DNA of 5,375 nt from Candidatus Eiseniibacteriota bacterium (GTDB lineage Bacteria; Eisenbacteria; RBG-16-71-46; CAIMUX01). A model generated the notes under the pieces. That model was not told the DNA's origin. It saw only the letters and a list, made by a program, of their open reading frames with translations, and made no database searches. The stretch's first letter is position 1. Each line of letters opens with the position of its first letter. Made by a program: the position numbers and the translations under genes. Positions 1 to 5,375 of this stretch are shown piece after piece. Location: assembly GCA_020431745.1 (NCBI GenBank), contig JAGQHR010000156.1:1-5375 (forward strand), written 5' to 3'.

Positions 1-1
1 C

Positions 2-553
2 GCCGGGGTCGACCTCAACCGGAACTTCCCCCTCCATCATCGGCGCCGCGCGCGCTGGCTCGACTGGTGGCCGATGTGGAATCCCGGTCCGGAACCGGCG
101 AGCGAGCCGGAAACGCGTGCCCTGTCCGACCTGTTCGGCACGGTCCGACCGAGCGTGGCCCTTTCCCTCCACTCCTTCGGGCGCTGGTTCTTCTATCCCC
201 CGGCCGCGCACCGTTCTCCGGACCCGGGCAGCGCGGCGCACGCGCGCTGCCTCGCCGCGGCTCGGGCACCCGGTTACCGCTCCGCGCAGCTCGGACGCTG
301 GGCGTGGTGGTTTCGCGCGTACGGAACGGAGATCGACACCCTGGCCGATCGCGGCGCGCTGGCCTTCCTGGTCGAGATCTCGCGAGGCGGGATCGGAAAG
401 TGGCCGGGCTCGCGCCTGCTGGATCCGTTCTGTCTGTTCAATCCGCCCGATCCCGAACCGGAAACGGCGCGTCTGCTCCCCGCGCTCCGGACCCTTCTGC
501 AGACGGCCCTCACGGAGGAGTACCCCGTTCAGGGCAGGAACTGGAAGACGTAG
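2..553 (+). CDS. M14-family zinc carboxypeptidase, C-terminal part (5' truncated by window edge)
   Basis: The frame is open from the window edge to TAG at 551-553, giving 183 residues. It is the C-terminal part of a peptidase that would remove C-terminal residues from peptides or hydrolyse murein-type peptides. Seen: GVDLNRNFP at residues 2-10 is the M14 substrate-binding Asn-Arg motif. A GPEPASEPETRAL stretch (about 29-41) is typical of bacterial M14 proteins. SLHSFGRWFFYP (about 55-66) carries the third zinc-ligand histidine (His57). The segment YGTEIDTLADRGALAFLVEIS ends in the likely catalytic glutamate (Glu125). The first two zinc ligands (HxxE) would lie upstream, outside the window. 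No membrane segment is visible in this part. The 3' end overlaps the convergent glycosyltransferase gene by 25 bases. The subfamily (MpaA-like amidase or broader carboxypeptidase) and the substrate cannot be decided without the N-terminus. Confidence 0.88.
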   Translation, partial: AGVDLNRNFPLHHRRRARWLDWWPMWNPGPEPASEPETRALSDLFGTVRPSVALSLHSFGRWFFYPPAAHRSPDPGSAAHARCLAAARAPGYRSAQLGRWAWWFRAYGTEIDTLADRGALAFLVEISRGGIGKWPGSRLLDPFCLFNPPDPEPETARLLPALRTLLQTALTEEYPVQGRNWKT

Positions 554-2169
554 GCGTCTCCATTGAGTGCCGGATCGCGTTCCGGATCGTCGATCCGGAA
601 CTGGATTTCGAAGTGCTGCGGACGTTCGTTGACGACGGGAACCAGGTAGCGGCCGATGTCATCGTAGGGAAGGCGGTTGAGAAGGACGTAGTCGGCTCCG
701 GCTCCACGAAAGAAGTCGATCATCCGATCGAGGTTCGCTTCGCGCGGAAACGTCCGCGCCGAACGCCCGCTCAGGAACTCCACGAAGCCGGGCTTGCGAT
801 CGATGATCAGCGCGTCGGGTGGCGTGTTCTGTGCGACCCACCGGATGGTCTCGAAGTAGTTCTTCCAGACCGGATCGTACGCCCGCGTCTCCGCGTAGTA
901 GTTGCGCAAGGTGAGCGCAGCGAAGACGAGAAAGAGCACCATGACCACGCCGCGCCCACGAGCCCAGACGATCGGCCGTGCGAGATCGAGCCGCAATCCC
1001 TCCCAGAGCAACCAAAAGAGCAACGGCGCAAGGGGGATCAGGAAGCGGTTGGCCGCCCAGACCGGGGGCCACGAAAGCACGAGCACGATCGATACCACCG
1101 TCGCCCAAGCAGCGGGATCGAAGCGCCGCACCTGCCGCACGGCACCTACCACGATGAGAGCGAGGAGTGGAGCGGCGAGCCACCAGGGCGCGGAGGTTCG
1201 TTGCCAGAGGGGCGGTGAGTAGGTGGAACGATACGGAAAGGGGGCCACCGTGATGGGAATGTGCGTTCCGCCGTACGCGCGCAGGTTGAACCAGACTCGT
1301 TCGAAAAATCCCGAGACGTCCAGGCGTCCGAACTCCGGATAGTACGGGTTCACGAGGAGGAACTGCTGGAAGTAGGGATTGCCGCCCGGCGTCGCCAGCG
1401 CGTGCCACCCCCAGGGGACCATGAGGAGCGCCACCGCCGCGGCGTAGGCCATCGCCTGGCCCACGCGACGATGTCCGAGCAGCGCACATCCGATCCCGAG
1501 CCCGGCCGCCAGACCGGCCGACCGGATGTAGAACCCCGCCGCGACCCAGAGAGCGAGCTCCCAGACAGTTCGGCCGCGCAGAGCCGTCATCCACGCGCGC
1601 GCTCCGGTCCTGACCCGATCCGCCGGAGCCGGGGGATCTTCGCCCGTCCCGGATCTCTCCGTCGCCAACAGTCGATCGGCAGCATCGATGGAGCCGAGCA
1701 GGCAGAAGAGGAAGGGAATCTCCGACATCACGTAGTGCGCGTACTCGACGACGGGCAGCAGCGTGGCCGCGACGAGCGCAACCCACGGACCGGCGGGGGT
1801 CGCGACCCTCCGGCGGAGAACCCGGACCAGCAGCGCGACCGACCCGGCATAGAGCACCAGCACGAGCAGCTTCTGCGGAAAGAGCGCGGCGCTCGGAACC
1901 ACCGTTCCCGAACGGAAGACACCGACGATCCACTGGATGGGCGCGAGCATCCACGGGAAGAGCGGGGGGAACTTGCTGGACGGCCAGAGGTCGCCATGCA
2001 GGACATCGCGCGCCAGGAACATGTAGGAGACGTTGTCGCCGTTGATGTAGAGGCGCGGATCGAACGTCACCACCGCGACGAGAACGGCGAGAGCGCCGCA
2101 GGCGAGCCACCGCCAACCGGGATCGGTCGAGCGGCCGGGAGCCCCGTCCTGACGGCGCCGCTTCCCCAA
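529..2169 (-). CDS. GT-C type integral membrane glycosyltransferase (ArnT/PMT-like, family-39-like)
   Basis: A 546-residue polytopic membrane protein that probably transfers a sugar from a polyprenyl-phosphate donor to an acceptor on the periplasmic side. Seen: a basic cytoplasmic N-terminus (MGKRRRQ), then TM1 (about 21-36), then the first outer loop with NGDNVSYMFLARDVLHGDLW (43-62). Asp45 sits where GT-C enzymes carry their catalytic acidic residue. PPLFPW (68-73) and the YAHYVMSEIPF segment (143-153) are also typical of the fold. Further hydrophobic segments lie near 100-117, 127-141, 203-231, 238-257, 328-345, 353-391 and 408-422. Residues about 424-546 form a soluble C-terminal domain. 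The start is TTG at 2169, directly after the upstream gene's TGA. No other in-frame start precedes TM1, and GAGTGGG lies 8 bases upstream. Translational coupling to the lipoprotein gene is likely. The 3' end overlaps the M14 gene by 25 bases. Donor and acceptor are unknown. Confidence 0.82.
   Translation of the reverse strand: MGKRRRQDGAPGRSTDPGWRWLACGALAVLVAVVTFDPRLYINGDNVSYMFLARDVLHGDLWPSSKFPPLFPWMLAPIQWIVGVFRSGTVVPSAALFPQKLLVLVLYAGSVALLVRVLRRRVATPAGPWVALVAATLLPVVEYAHYVMSEIPFLFCLLGSIDAADRLLATERSGTGEDPPAPADRVRTGARAWMTALRGRTVWELALWVAAGFYIRSAGLAAGLGIGCALLGHRRVGQAMAYAAAVALLMVPWGWHALATPGGNPYFQQFLLVNPYYPEFGRLDVSGFFERVWFNLRAYGGTHIPITVAPFPYRSTYSPPLWQRTSAPWWLAAPLLALIVVGAVRQVRRFDPAAWATVVSIVLVLSWPPVWAANRFLIPLAPLLFWLLWEGLRLDLARPIVWARGRGVVMVLFLVFAALTLRNYYAETRAYDPVWKNYFETIRWVAQNTPPDALIIDRKPGFVEFLSGRSARTFPREANLDRMIDFFRGAGADYVLLNRLPYDDIGRYLVPVVNERPQHFEIQFRIDDPERDPALNGDAYVFQFLP
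580..600. repeat. Perfect 10-bp inverted repeat with one-base centre
   Basis: TTCCGGATCG (580-589), one T, then CGATCCGGAA (591-600) form a perfect inverted repeat. As RNA it can fold as an 8-bp stem with a 5-base loop. It lies 26 bases beyond the M14 stop codon, inside the 3' coding part of the convergent glycosyltransferase (its RIDDPE residues). It could be a 3' hairpin for the M14 transcript, but there is no long T-run after it, so it is not a convincing intrinsic terminator. It may equally be chance from the codons CGG, GAT and CCG. Confidence 0.45.
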
Positions 2170-3321
2170 TCAGTCGACCCACTCGGCCAGGAAGATGTTC
2201 GTCTCGCCCTCCCGCTCCGATCCGCGGTTCGACGCGAAAACCAGATACTTCGCGTCCGGCGAGTACATCGGGAACCCGTCGAAGGTGTCTTCGTAGGTGA
2301 TCCGCTCGAGCTCCTTCCCGTCGAGGTCGACCATGTAGAGATCGAAGTTCCGGCCGCGGGGGTCCTCCATGTTGGAGGCGAAGATCACCTTCGTCCCGCT
2401 GGGATGGAAGTAGGGACCGAAGTTGGCCGCGCCGTTGTCGGTGAGCCGGCGCTTGTTCGATCCGTCGCGATTCATCACCCGGATGTCGAGCTTGCCCGGA
2501 CGGATCAGCCCATCGGCGAGCAGGGACCGGTAGTCCGCGAGCTCGGCCTCGTCCGTGGGATGGGCCGCGCGATAGCAGATGAGCTGTCCGTCGGGCGAGA
2601 AAAAGGGACCGCCGTCGTAGCCGGGCTCGTCCGTGAGCCGGCGGACATCGCTGCCGTCGGTCTGCATCGTGTAGATGTCGAGATCGCCGTCGCGCGTGCT
2701 CGTGAAGACGACGGTGCCGTCGGCGCCGATGGTCGCTTCCGCGTCGTAGCCCGGGCTGTGCGTCGCGTTCCGGGGATCGCTGCCGTCGGCATTGGCGACG
2801 TAGATCTCGTAGCTCGCGTAGATCGGCCAGACGTAGCCGCGCGAGTAGTCCGGTTTGGGCGGACACTCGATGCTCGTCTCATAGGTCGAGGAGTAGAGAA
2901 TCTTCTGATCGCCCGGCAGGAAGTAGGCACAGGTGCACCGTCCCTCGCCGTTGCTGAGACGGGTCATCGACCCGCCCTGCGTGGGCATGACGAAGATCTG
3001 ATCGCATCCGCCGTCGCGCGGGGTGACCTGCAGGATGAGTCGCGTGCCGTCCCAGGAGAAATAGGCCTCCGCGTTCTCTCCCCCGTTGGTGAGCTGGTAG
3101 AGCGCTCGGAAGTGCCGCTCTCCTTCGCGGATCAGATCGTCGACCCGCAGCCCGGAGTGCCAGTCACGGGCGACCGCACCCGCGTCTCCCGCCGGCGTCG
3201 TCTGCGCCTCCGCACCGGACTTTTCGCCGGCGGTTCCTTGTGATTCGTTCGCGGGGCCGGAGCACGCCGCCATTCCCAATCCCAGGGCCACACACAGCCA
3301 AGTCCGGAGTCCGTTCCTCAT
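2170..3321 (-). CDS. TolB-like PD40-repeat beta-propeller lipoprotein
   Basis: A 383-residue predicted lipoprotein. MRNGLRTWLCVALGLGMAAC is a signal peptide ending in a lipobox with Cys20 as the lipidated residue. A low-complexity linker (about 21-50) follows. The rest is a beta-propeller with six recognisable PD40-type strands: FSWDGTRLILQ (88-98), FLPGDQKILYSST (134-146), GADGTVVFTSTRDGD (199-213), FSPDGQLICYRA (241-252), FHPSGTKVIFASN (305-317) and YSPDAKYLVFASNR (353-366). It ends naturally in a final strand, TNIFLAEWVD. Cys106, 129, 131 and 153 cluster in the early blades. The start is ATG at 3321 because of a near-ideal AGGAGGAA at 3324-3331 and the signal peptide just after it. The frame stays open to 3519, but that extension would bury the signal peptide. 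The gene leads a two-gene unit with the glycosyltransferase. Such propellers usually bind proteins or glycans. No catalytic site is visible, and the function is unknown. Confidence 0.85.
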   Translation of the reverse strand: MRNGLRTWLCVALGLGMAACSGPANESQGTAGEKSGAEAQTTPAGDAGAVARDWHSGLRVDDLIREGERHFRALYQLTNGGENAEAYFSWDGTRLILQVTPRDGGCDQIFVMPTQGGSMTRLSNGEGRCTCAYFLPGDQKILYSSTYETSIECPPKPDYSRGYVWPIYASYEIYVANADGSDPRNATHSPGYDAEATIGADGTVVFTSTRDGDLDIYTMQTDGSDVRRLTDEPGYDGGPFFSPDGQLICYRAAHPTDEAELADYRSLLADGLIRPGKLDIRVMNRDGSNKRRLTDNGAANFGPYFHPSGTKVIFASNMEDPRGRNFDLYMVDLDGKELERITYEDTFDGFPMYSPDAKYLVFASNRGSEREGETNIFLAEWVD

Positions 3322-3323
3322 AG

Positions 3324-3331
3324 TTCCTCCT
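3324..3331 (-). promoter_or_regulatory. Strong Shine-Dalgarno site of the lipoprotein gene
   Basis: On the minus strand AGGAGGAA lies just before the ATG at 3321, with four bases between AGGAGG and the ATG. It decides the start against the open upstream extension of the frame. Confidence 0.85.
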
Positions 3332-3355
3332 GTGCCGGGGTTCCTTCCGCGGCGG

Positions 3356-3384
3356 AGAATACCGCACGACCGAACCGGGCACCA
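3356..3384 (-). promoter_or_regulatory. Possible weak promoter for the lipoprotein-glycosyltransferase unit
   Basis: On the minus strand TATTCT (3361-3356) resembles a -10 box, and TGGTGC (3384-3379) is a poor -35 match 17 bases upstream. The implied leader of about 25-30 bases would include the Shine-Dalgarno site. This is the best candidate I see in the spacer, but the match is weak. Confidence 0.25.
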
Positions 3385-3437
3385 CCGCGGGGCGGCCGCA
3401 CCGGCGACGATCGGGACGGACGGTACCTCTTCCGGCC

Positions 3438-3467
3438 TTGCCAGTGCGCACCGGGCTCCCCTAGAAT
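3438..3467 (+). promoter_or_regulatory. Sigma70-type promoter for tRNA-Trp
   Basis: TTGCCA (3438-3443, five of six matches to TTGACA) and TAGAAT (3462-3467, five of six to TATAAT) are separated by 18 bases. Transcription would begin near 3474, about 63 bases before the tRNA, leaving a 5' leader to be removed by RNase P. This is the best promoter match in the window and points at the only gene that follows it. Confidence 0.65.
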
Positions 3468-3484
3468 CCGGAGTCTTGCACCCC

Positions 3485-3496
3485 ACCGACGTCGGT
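3485..3496. repeat. Perfect 12-bp palindrome in the tRNA leader
   Basis: ACCGACGTCGGT is fully self-complementary. It lies between the predicted transcription start and the tRNA-Trp 5' end. It could be a binding site for a dimeric regulator, or chance in GC-rich DNA. No second copy was noticed nearby. Confidence 0.4.
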
Positions 3497-3536
3497 CCGC
3501 CGGTCGCTGCCGGCGCCACATCGCGGGGCGCATCCT

Positions 3537-3609
3537 AGGCCAGTAGCTCAACTGGCAGAGCACCGGTCTCCAAAACCGGGGGTTGGGGGTTCGAGTCCCT
3601 CCTGGCCTG
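3537..3609 (+). tRNA. trnW: tRNA-Trp (anticodon CCA)
   Basis: A full cloverleaf can be drawn by hand. The acceptor stem is AGGCCAG (3537-3543) with CTGGCCT (3602-3608), and the discriminator is G3609. The D stem is GCTC/GAGC (3546-3549, 3558-3561) with a loop containing GG. The anticodon stem is CCGGT/ACCGG (3563-3567, 3575-3579) with loop CTCCAAA, placing CCA at 3570-3572. The variable loop has five bases (GGGTT). The T stem is GGGGG/CCCTC (one G-U pair) with loop TTCGAGT. The 3' CCA is not encoded (ATC follows G73), so it must be added by the CCA-adding enzyme. A promoter-like sequence lies upstream and an intrinsic terminator directly downstream, so it looks like an independent transcription unit. 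The neighbours are not secE/nusG, which often follow tRNA-Trp in other bacteria. Confidence 0.97.
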
Positions 3610-3617
3610 ATCCCGAC

Positions 3618-3658
3618 ACGAGGAGCTGCCCGTCACGGCGCGGCTCCTCGTTTTCGTT
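3618..3658 (+). terminator. Intrinsic terminator downstream of tRNA-Trp
   Basis: CGAGGAGC (3619-3626) pairs with GCTCCTCG (3643-3650). The stem continues inward through a T-G pair and four G-C pairs to a six-base loop (3632-3637), giving 13 base pairs in all. It is followed by TTTTCGTT. This should end the tRNA transcript and separate it from the GlgC-family genes, which then need their own promoter. Confidence 0.85.
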
Positions 3659-3680
3659 AGGGCCGACGACCTCGCGCCGG

Positions 3681-3709
3681 TTGTGGCCATCCCGCGAACG
3701 TCCTATCAT
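3681..3709 (+). promoter_or_regulatory. Candidate promoter immediately before the GlgC-family genes
   Basis: TATCAT (3704-3709) matches the -10 consensus at five of six positions. TTGTGG (3681-3686) matches the -35 at only its first three bases, with a 17-base spacer. Transcription would start at about 3716-3719, on or next to the ATG at 3719, so the message would be leaderless or nearly so. That agrees with the absence of any Shine-Dalgarno sequence before this ATG. Confidence 0.4.
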
Positions 3710-3718
3710 GATCTCGCG

Positions 3719-4942
3719 ATGAAGATCGAAGGCGGCCAGTCGCTACGTATCGTTGCCATGATCCTGGCTGGGGGACGGGTGGGCGAGCTCTCCGTCCTCA
3801 CGATGCAGCGCCCCAAAGCCGCGCTCCCCTTTGCCGGATACTTCCGGATCATCGACTTCGCGCTCTCCAATCTGATGCGCGCCGGCATCACCCGCGTCGG
3901 CATCCTCTCCCAGTACCGTCCCGCCTCCCTCATCGAGCATGTCGGGACGGGAGAGAGCTGGGACTTCGTGGGTCTCGATCGCACCGCGAAGATCCTCCCG
4001 CCGTTCTGGGGCGGCGAGGCGGGCGACTGGTATCAAGGAAACGCGGACGCCGTGGATCAGAACTGGAACTTCCTCGCCGATGTCGAGGCCGATCTCGTGC
4101 TGGTGATCTCCGGGGATCACATCTACCGCACCGACTATCGCGAGCTGATCGAGGCCCACCTGGATTCCGGCGCGGACTTCACGGTGGCGGTGAAGAAGAT
4201 GGCCTACGATCCGCACTACGGATACGCCACGCTCGATTCCGCGAACCGTGTCGTCTCCTATGTGGAGAAGCCGGACGCTCCCCGGGACGACCACGCCAGC
4301 CTGACCATCTATCTGGCGAACACGAAAGCGCTGCGCGAGGTCTTCGACTCCGAGCCCGGACGGCGGGGCGAGCTGCTGGAGTTCGGCAAGGATGTCATCC
4401 CGTACATGCTCGAGCGGCACCACGTCCACGGCTGGGTCTATCCGGACTACTGGGCCTACACCCGGACGATCCCGATGTACTACGAAGCGCACCAGGACCT
4501 CCTGCGGGGACGGATCGATCTCGACGCCTGGGGAGTCCGGACCAACCTCCAGGACACCCTGGTGGCGTCGCAGCCGCCGGCGCGCTTCGGCGCTCAGGCC
4601 GAGATCAACGGATCGCTGGTCAGCACCGGCTGCGAGATCGAGGGGACGGTGATCCGTTCGGTGCTCTCTCCGGGAGTCCGGATCGAGCGGGGCGCGCGCG
4701 TCGTCGACTCGATCCTTTGCCACAACACGGTCGTCGAAGAAGGTGCGACGGTCTGCCGCACGATCTCCGACAAGCATGTCGTGATCGGACCCGGCACGCG
4801 CTGCGGCGCCGAGGACGCCGGAGCGATCACCCTCATCGGCAAGCACGGCCGCATCGGTCGGGACTGCACCCTGGAAGACGGCATCACCGTGCTCCCGGGC
4901 GGTGCGGTCGAGGACGGTCGAACCATGGAGCGTCCCTCGTGA
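3719..4942 (+). CDS. GlgC-family glucose-1-phosphate adenylyltransferase-like protein, with altered active-site motifs
   Basis: A 407-residue protein of the ADP-glucose pyrophosphorylase family, which makes ADP-glucose from ATP and glucose-1-phosphate for glycogen synthesis. Seen: a nucleotidyltransferase domain with AMILAGGRVGELSVLT (13-28), RPKAALPF (31-38), FRIIDFALSN (42-51), DWYQGNADAV (103-112), SGDHIY (131-136), YVEKP (181-185) and EFGKDVIPYML. A C-terminal left-handed beta-helix follows, with VSTGCEIEGTVIRSVLSPGV-type hexapeptide turns. Length is near the usual 400-430. Oddities: the usual GGxGxRL loop reads GGRVGEL, and the usual GYWRDVGT reads DYWAYTRT, losing the aspartate that helps bind metal in E. 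coli GlgC (Asp276). It may be a modified or regulatory subunit partnering the next gene, with which it overlaps by four bases. ATG 3719 is preferred because it leaves the family-typical short lead before the nucleotide loop. GTG 3683 would add 12 residues. Neither has a Shine-Dalgarno site. Confidence 0.85.
   Translation: MKIEGGQSLRIVAMILAGGRVGELSVLTMQRPKAALPFAGYFRIIDFALSNLMRAGITRVGILSQYRPASLIEHVGTGESWDFVGLDRTAKILPPFWGGEAGDWYQGNADAVDQNWNFLADVEADLVLVISGDHIYRTDYRELIEAHLDSGADFTVAVKKMAYDPHYGYATLDSANRVVSYVEKPDAPRDDHASLTIYLANTKALREVFDSEPGRRGELLEFGKDVIPYMLERHHVHGWVYPDYWAYTRTIPMYYEAHQDLLRGRIDLDAWGVRTNLQDTLVASQPPARFGAQAEINGSLVSTGCEIEGTVIRSVLSPGVRIERGARVVDSILCHNTVVEEGATVCRTISDKHVVIGPGTRCGAEDAGAITLIGKHGRIGRDCTLEDGITVLPGGAVEDGRTMERPS
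4927..4930 (+). promoter_or_regulatory. Ribosome binding site deciding the GTG start of the second glgC
   Basis: GGAG lies eight bases before the GTG at 4939, inside the end of the upstream gene. With the GTGA overlap it supports this start and coupled translation. Confidence 0.6.
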
Positions 4943-5375
4943 GCCAGCCCCTACCTCCTGGGTCCCGTCCCGCGGTCGGCCCGACGAGCGAGCGGACGCT
5001 GCGCCCGACATCGCGCCTACCGCACGACGTCCGCAAGACGCTCGCCCTCATCCTCGCGGGCGGCGTGGGAAGCCGGCTCAACGTTCTGGTGCACCGGCGA
5101 GCGAAGCCGGCCGTTCCGTTCGGCGGGATCTATCGCATCATCGACTTCAGCCTCAGCAACGTCATGAACTCGGGGCTCGAGCGGGTCGGCATCCTCACCC
5201 AGTACCTCCCCTACTCGCTGACCGATCACATCGGAAACGGTCATCCGTGGGGGTTGGTGGGACGATCCCGCGAGGTCAAGATTCTCCCACCCCATCAGGG
5301 CGTTCAAGGAAGCGACTGGTACCAGGGCACCGCGGACGCCGTCTTCCGTAATCTCTCGTACGTGGAGCGGCACGA
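4939..5375 (+). CDS. glgC: Glucose-1-phosphate adenylyltransferase (ADP-glucose pyrophosphorylase), N-terminal part, cut by window end
   Basis: The first 145 residues of a canonical GlgC, the step that commits glucose-1-phosphate to glycogen synthesis as ADP-glucose. Seen: LILAGGVGSRL (37-47), the intact ATP-binding loop with its arginine; RAKPAVPFGG (54-63), containing the lysine that corresponds to E. coli Lys39; YRIIDFSLSN (65-74); ILTQYLPYSLTDHIGNG (85-101); and DWYQGTADAV (126-135). The metal-binding SGDHIY and the sugar-binding lysine would lie beyond the window. The start is GTG at 4939, overlapping the previous gene's TGA as GTGA. It has a Shine-Dalgarno GGAG eight bases upstream and no better in-frame start before the conserved core. 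About 33 residues, rich in Pro, Arg and Ser, precede the core. The frame stays open to the window end. Compared with its upstream paralog the core motifs are complete, so this is probably the catalytic partner. Confidence 0.9.
   Translation, partial: MSQPLPPGSRPAVGPTSERTLRPTSRLPHDVRKTLALILAGGVGSRLNVLVHRRAKPAVPFGGIYRIIDFSLSNVMNSGLERVGILTQYLPYSLTDHIGNGHPWGLVGRSREVKILPPHQGVQGSDWYQGTADAVFRNLSYVERH

Noticed and set aside
67..1218. 383-codon + strand frame over the M14 gene and glycosyltransferase end
   Set aside because: It is out of frame with the M14 motifs and runs antisense to the transferase, with no family features.
2170..2172. UGA recoding (sense UGA) joining the lipoprotein and glycosyltransferase
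   Set aside because: The propeller ends naturally in a final strand, the transferase begins with a normal basic N-terminus and TM1, other genes here also end in TGA, and the tRNA-Trp has the standard CCA anticodon.
659..2866. 735-codon minus-strand open frame
   Set aside because: It is an alternate frame over the lipoprotein and glycosyltransferase, Arg-rich throughout, with no motifs and no reason to prefer it.
1261..3243. 660-codon + strand open frame spanning both minus-strand genes
   Set aside because: It is antisense to two proteins with clear family motifs. Its product is low-complexity Arg/Glu/Val-rich with no recognisable domain, as expected from GC-rich codon bias.
3322..3519. 66-residue N-terminal extension of the lipoprotein
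   Set aside because: It would place a signal peptide internally and ignore the excellent Shine-Dalgarno site before ATG 3321.
3683..3718. GTG at 3683 as start of the first GlgC-family gene
   Set aside because: It adds residues not typical of the family, has no ribosome site, and overlaps the probable -35 box. It cannot be fully excluded.
3743..5011. 422-codon minus-strand open frame opposite the GlgC-family genes
   Set aside because: It is the antisense shadow of genes with strong AGPase motifs.
1..5375. Mobile element, CRISPR array, phage or defence system
   Set aside because: No transposase, integrase, repeat array or terminal inverted repeats were seen, and all real genes have household-type functions.

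Overview
The window is GC-rich bacterial DNA, densely coding, with strong codon-position bias that throws up long antisense shadow frames. A lipoprotein with a lipobox, an inner-membrane GT-C type transferase with a periplasmic domain, and glycogen-pathway nucleotidyltransferases point to a diderm bacterium. I cannot place it taxonomically from sequence alone. The style of the genes (PD40-repeat lipoprotein, paired GlgC-like genes) would suit an environmental lineage or candidate phylum, but that is an impression. The code behaves as standard code 11: TGA stops are used repeatedly and the tRNA-Trp has a CCA anticodon.

Layout from left to right. (1) The 3' part of an M14 zinc carboxypeptidase gene on the + strand (2-553). 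Its last 25 bases overlap the end of a convergent gene. (2) A two-gene minus-strand unit (3321 down to 529). First comes a secreted PD40/TolB-like beta-propeller lipoprotein with an excellent Shine-Dalgarno site. Next, directly after its TGA and in the same frame, is a multi-pass GT-C glycosyltransferase starting at TTG. (3) A short divergent spacer with a good sigma70-type promoter, a tRNA-Trp gene and a strong intrinsic terminator, forming a self-contained one-tRNA transcription unit. (4) Two overlapping + strand genes of the ADP-glucose pyrophosphorylase (GlgC) family, the second cut off by the window end and starting at a GTG that overlaps the first gene's TGA.

The most interesting point is the GlgC pair. 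The downstream protein has the intact nucleotide-binding loop (GGVGSRL...RAKPAVPFGG). The upstream one has a changed loop (GGRVGELSVLT) and has lost the family's second metal-site aspartate motif (YWRDVGT has become YWAYTRT), while keeping SGDHIY and VEKP. This suggests a catalytic plus a modified or regulatory subunit, by analogy with GlgC/GlgD of Firmicutes, making ADP-glucose for glycogen or a related glucan. The lipoprotein and glycosyltransferase probably work at the cell envelope, but no substrate can be named. I saw no mobile element, CRISPR array or clear sign of horizontal transfer, and most of the window looks like ordinary chromosome.
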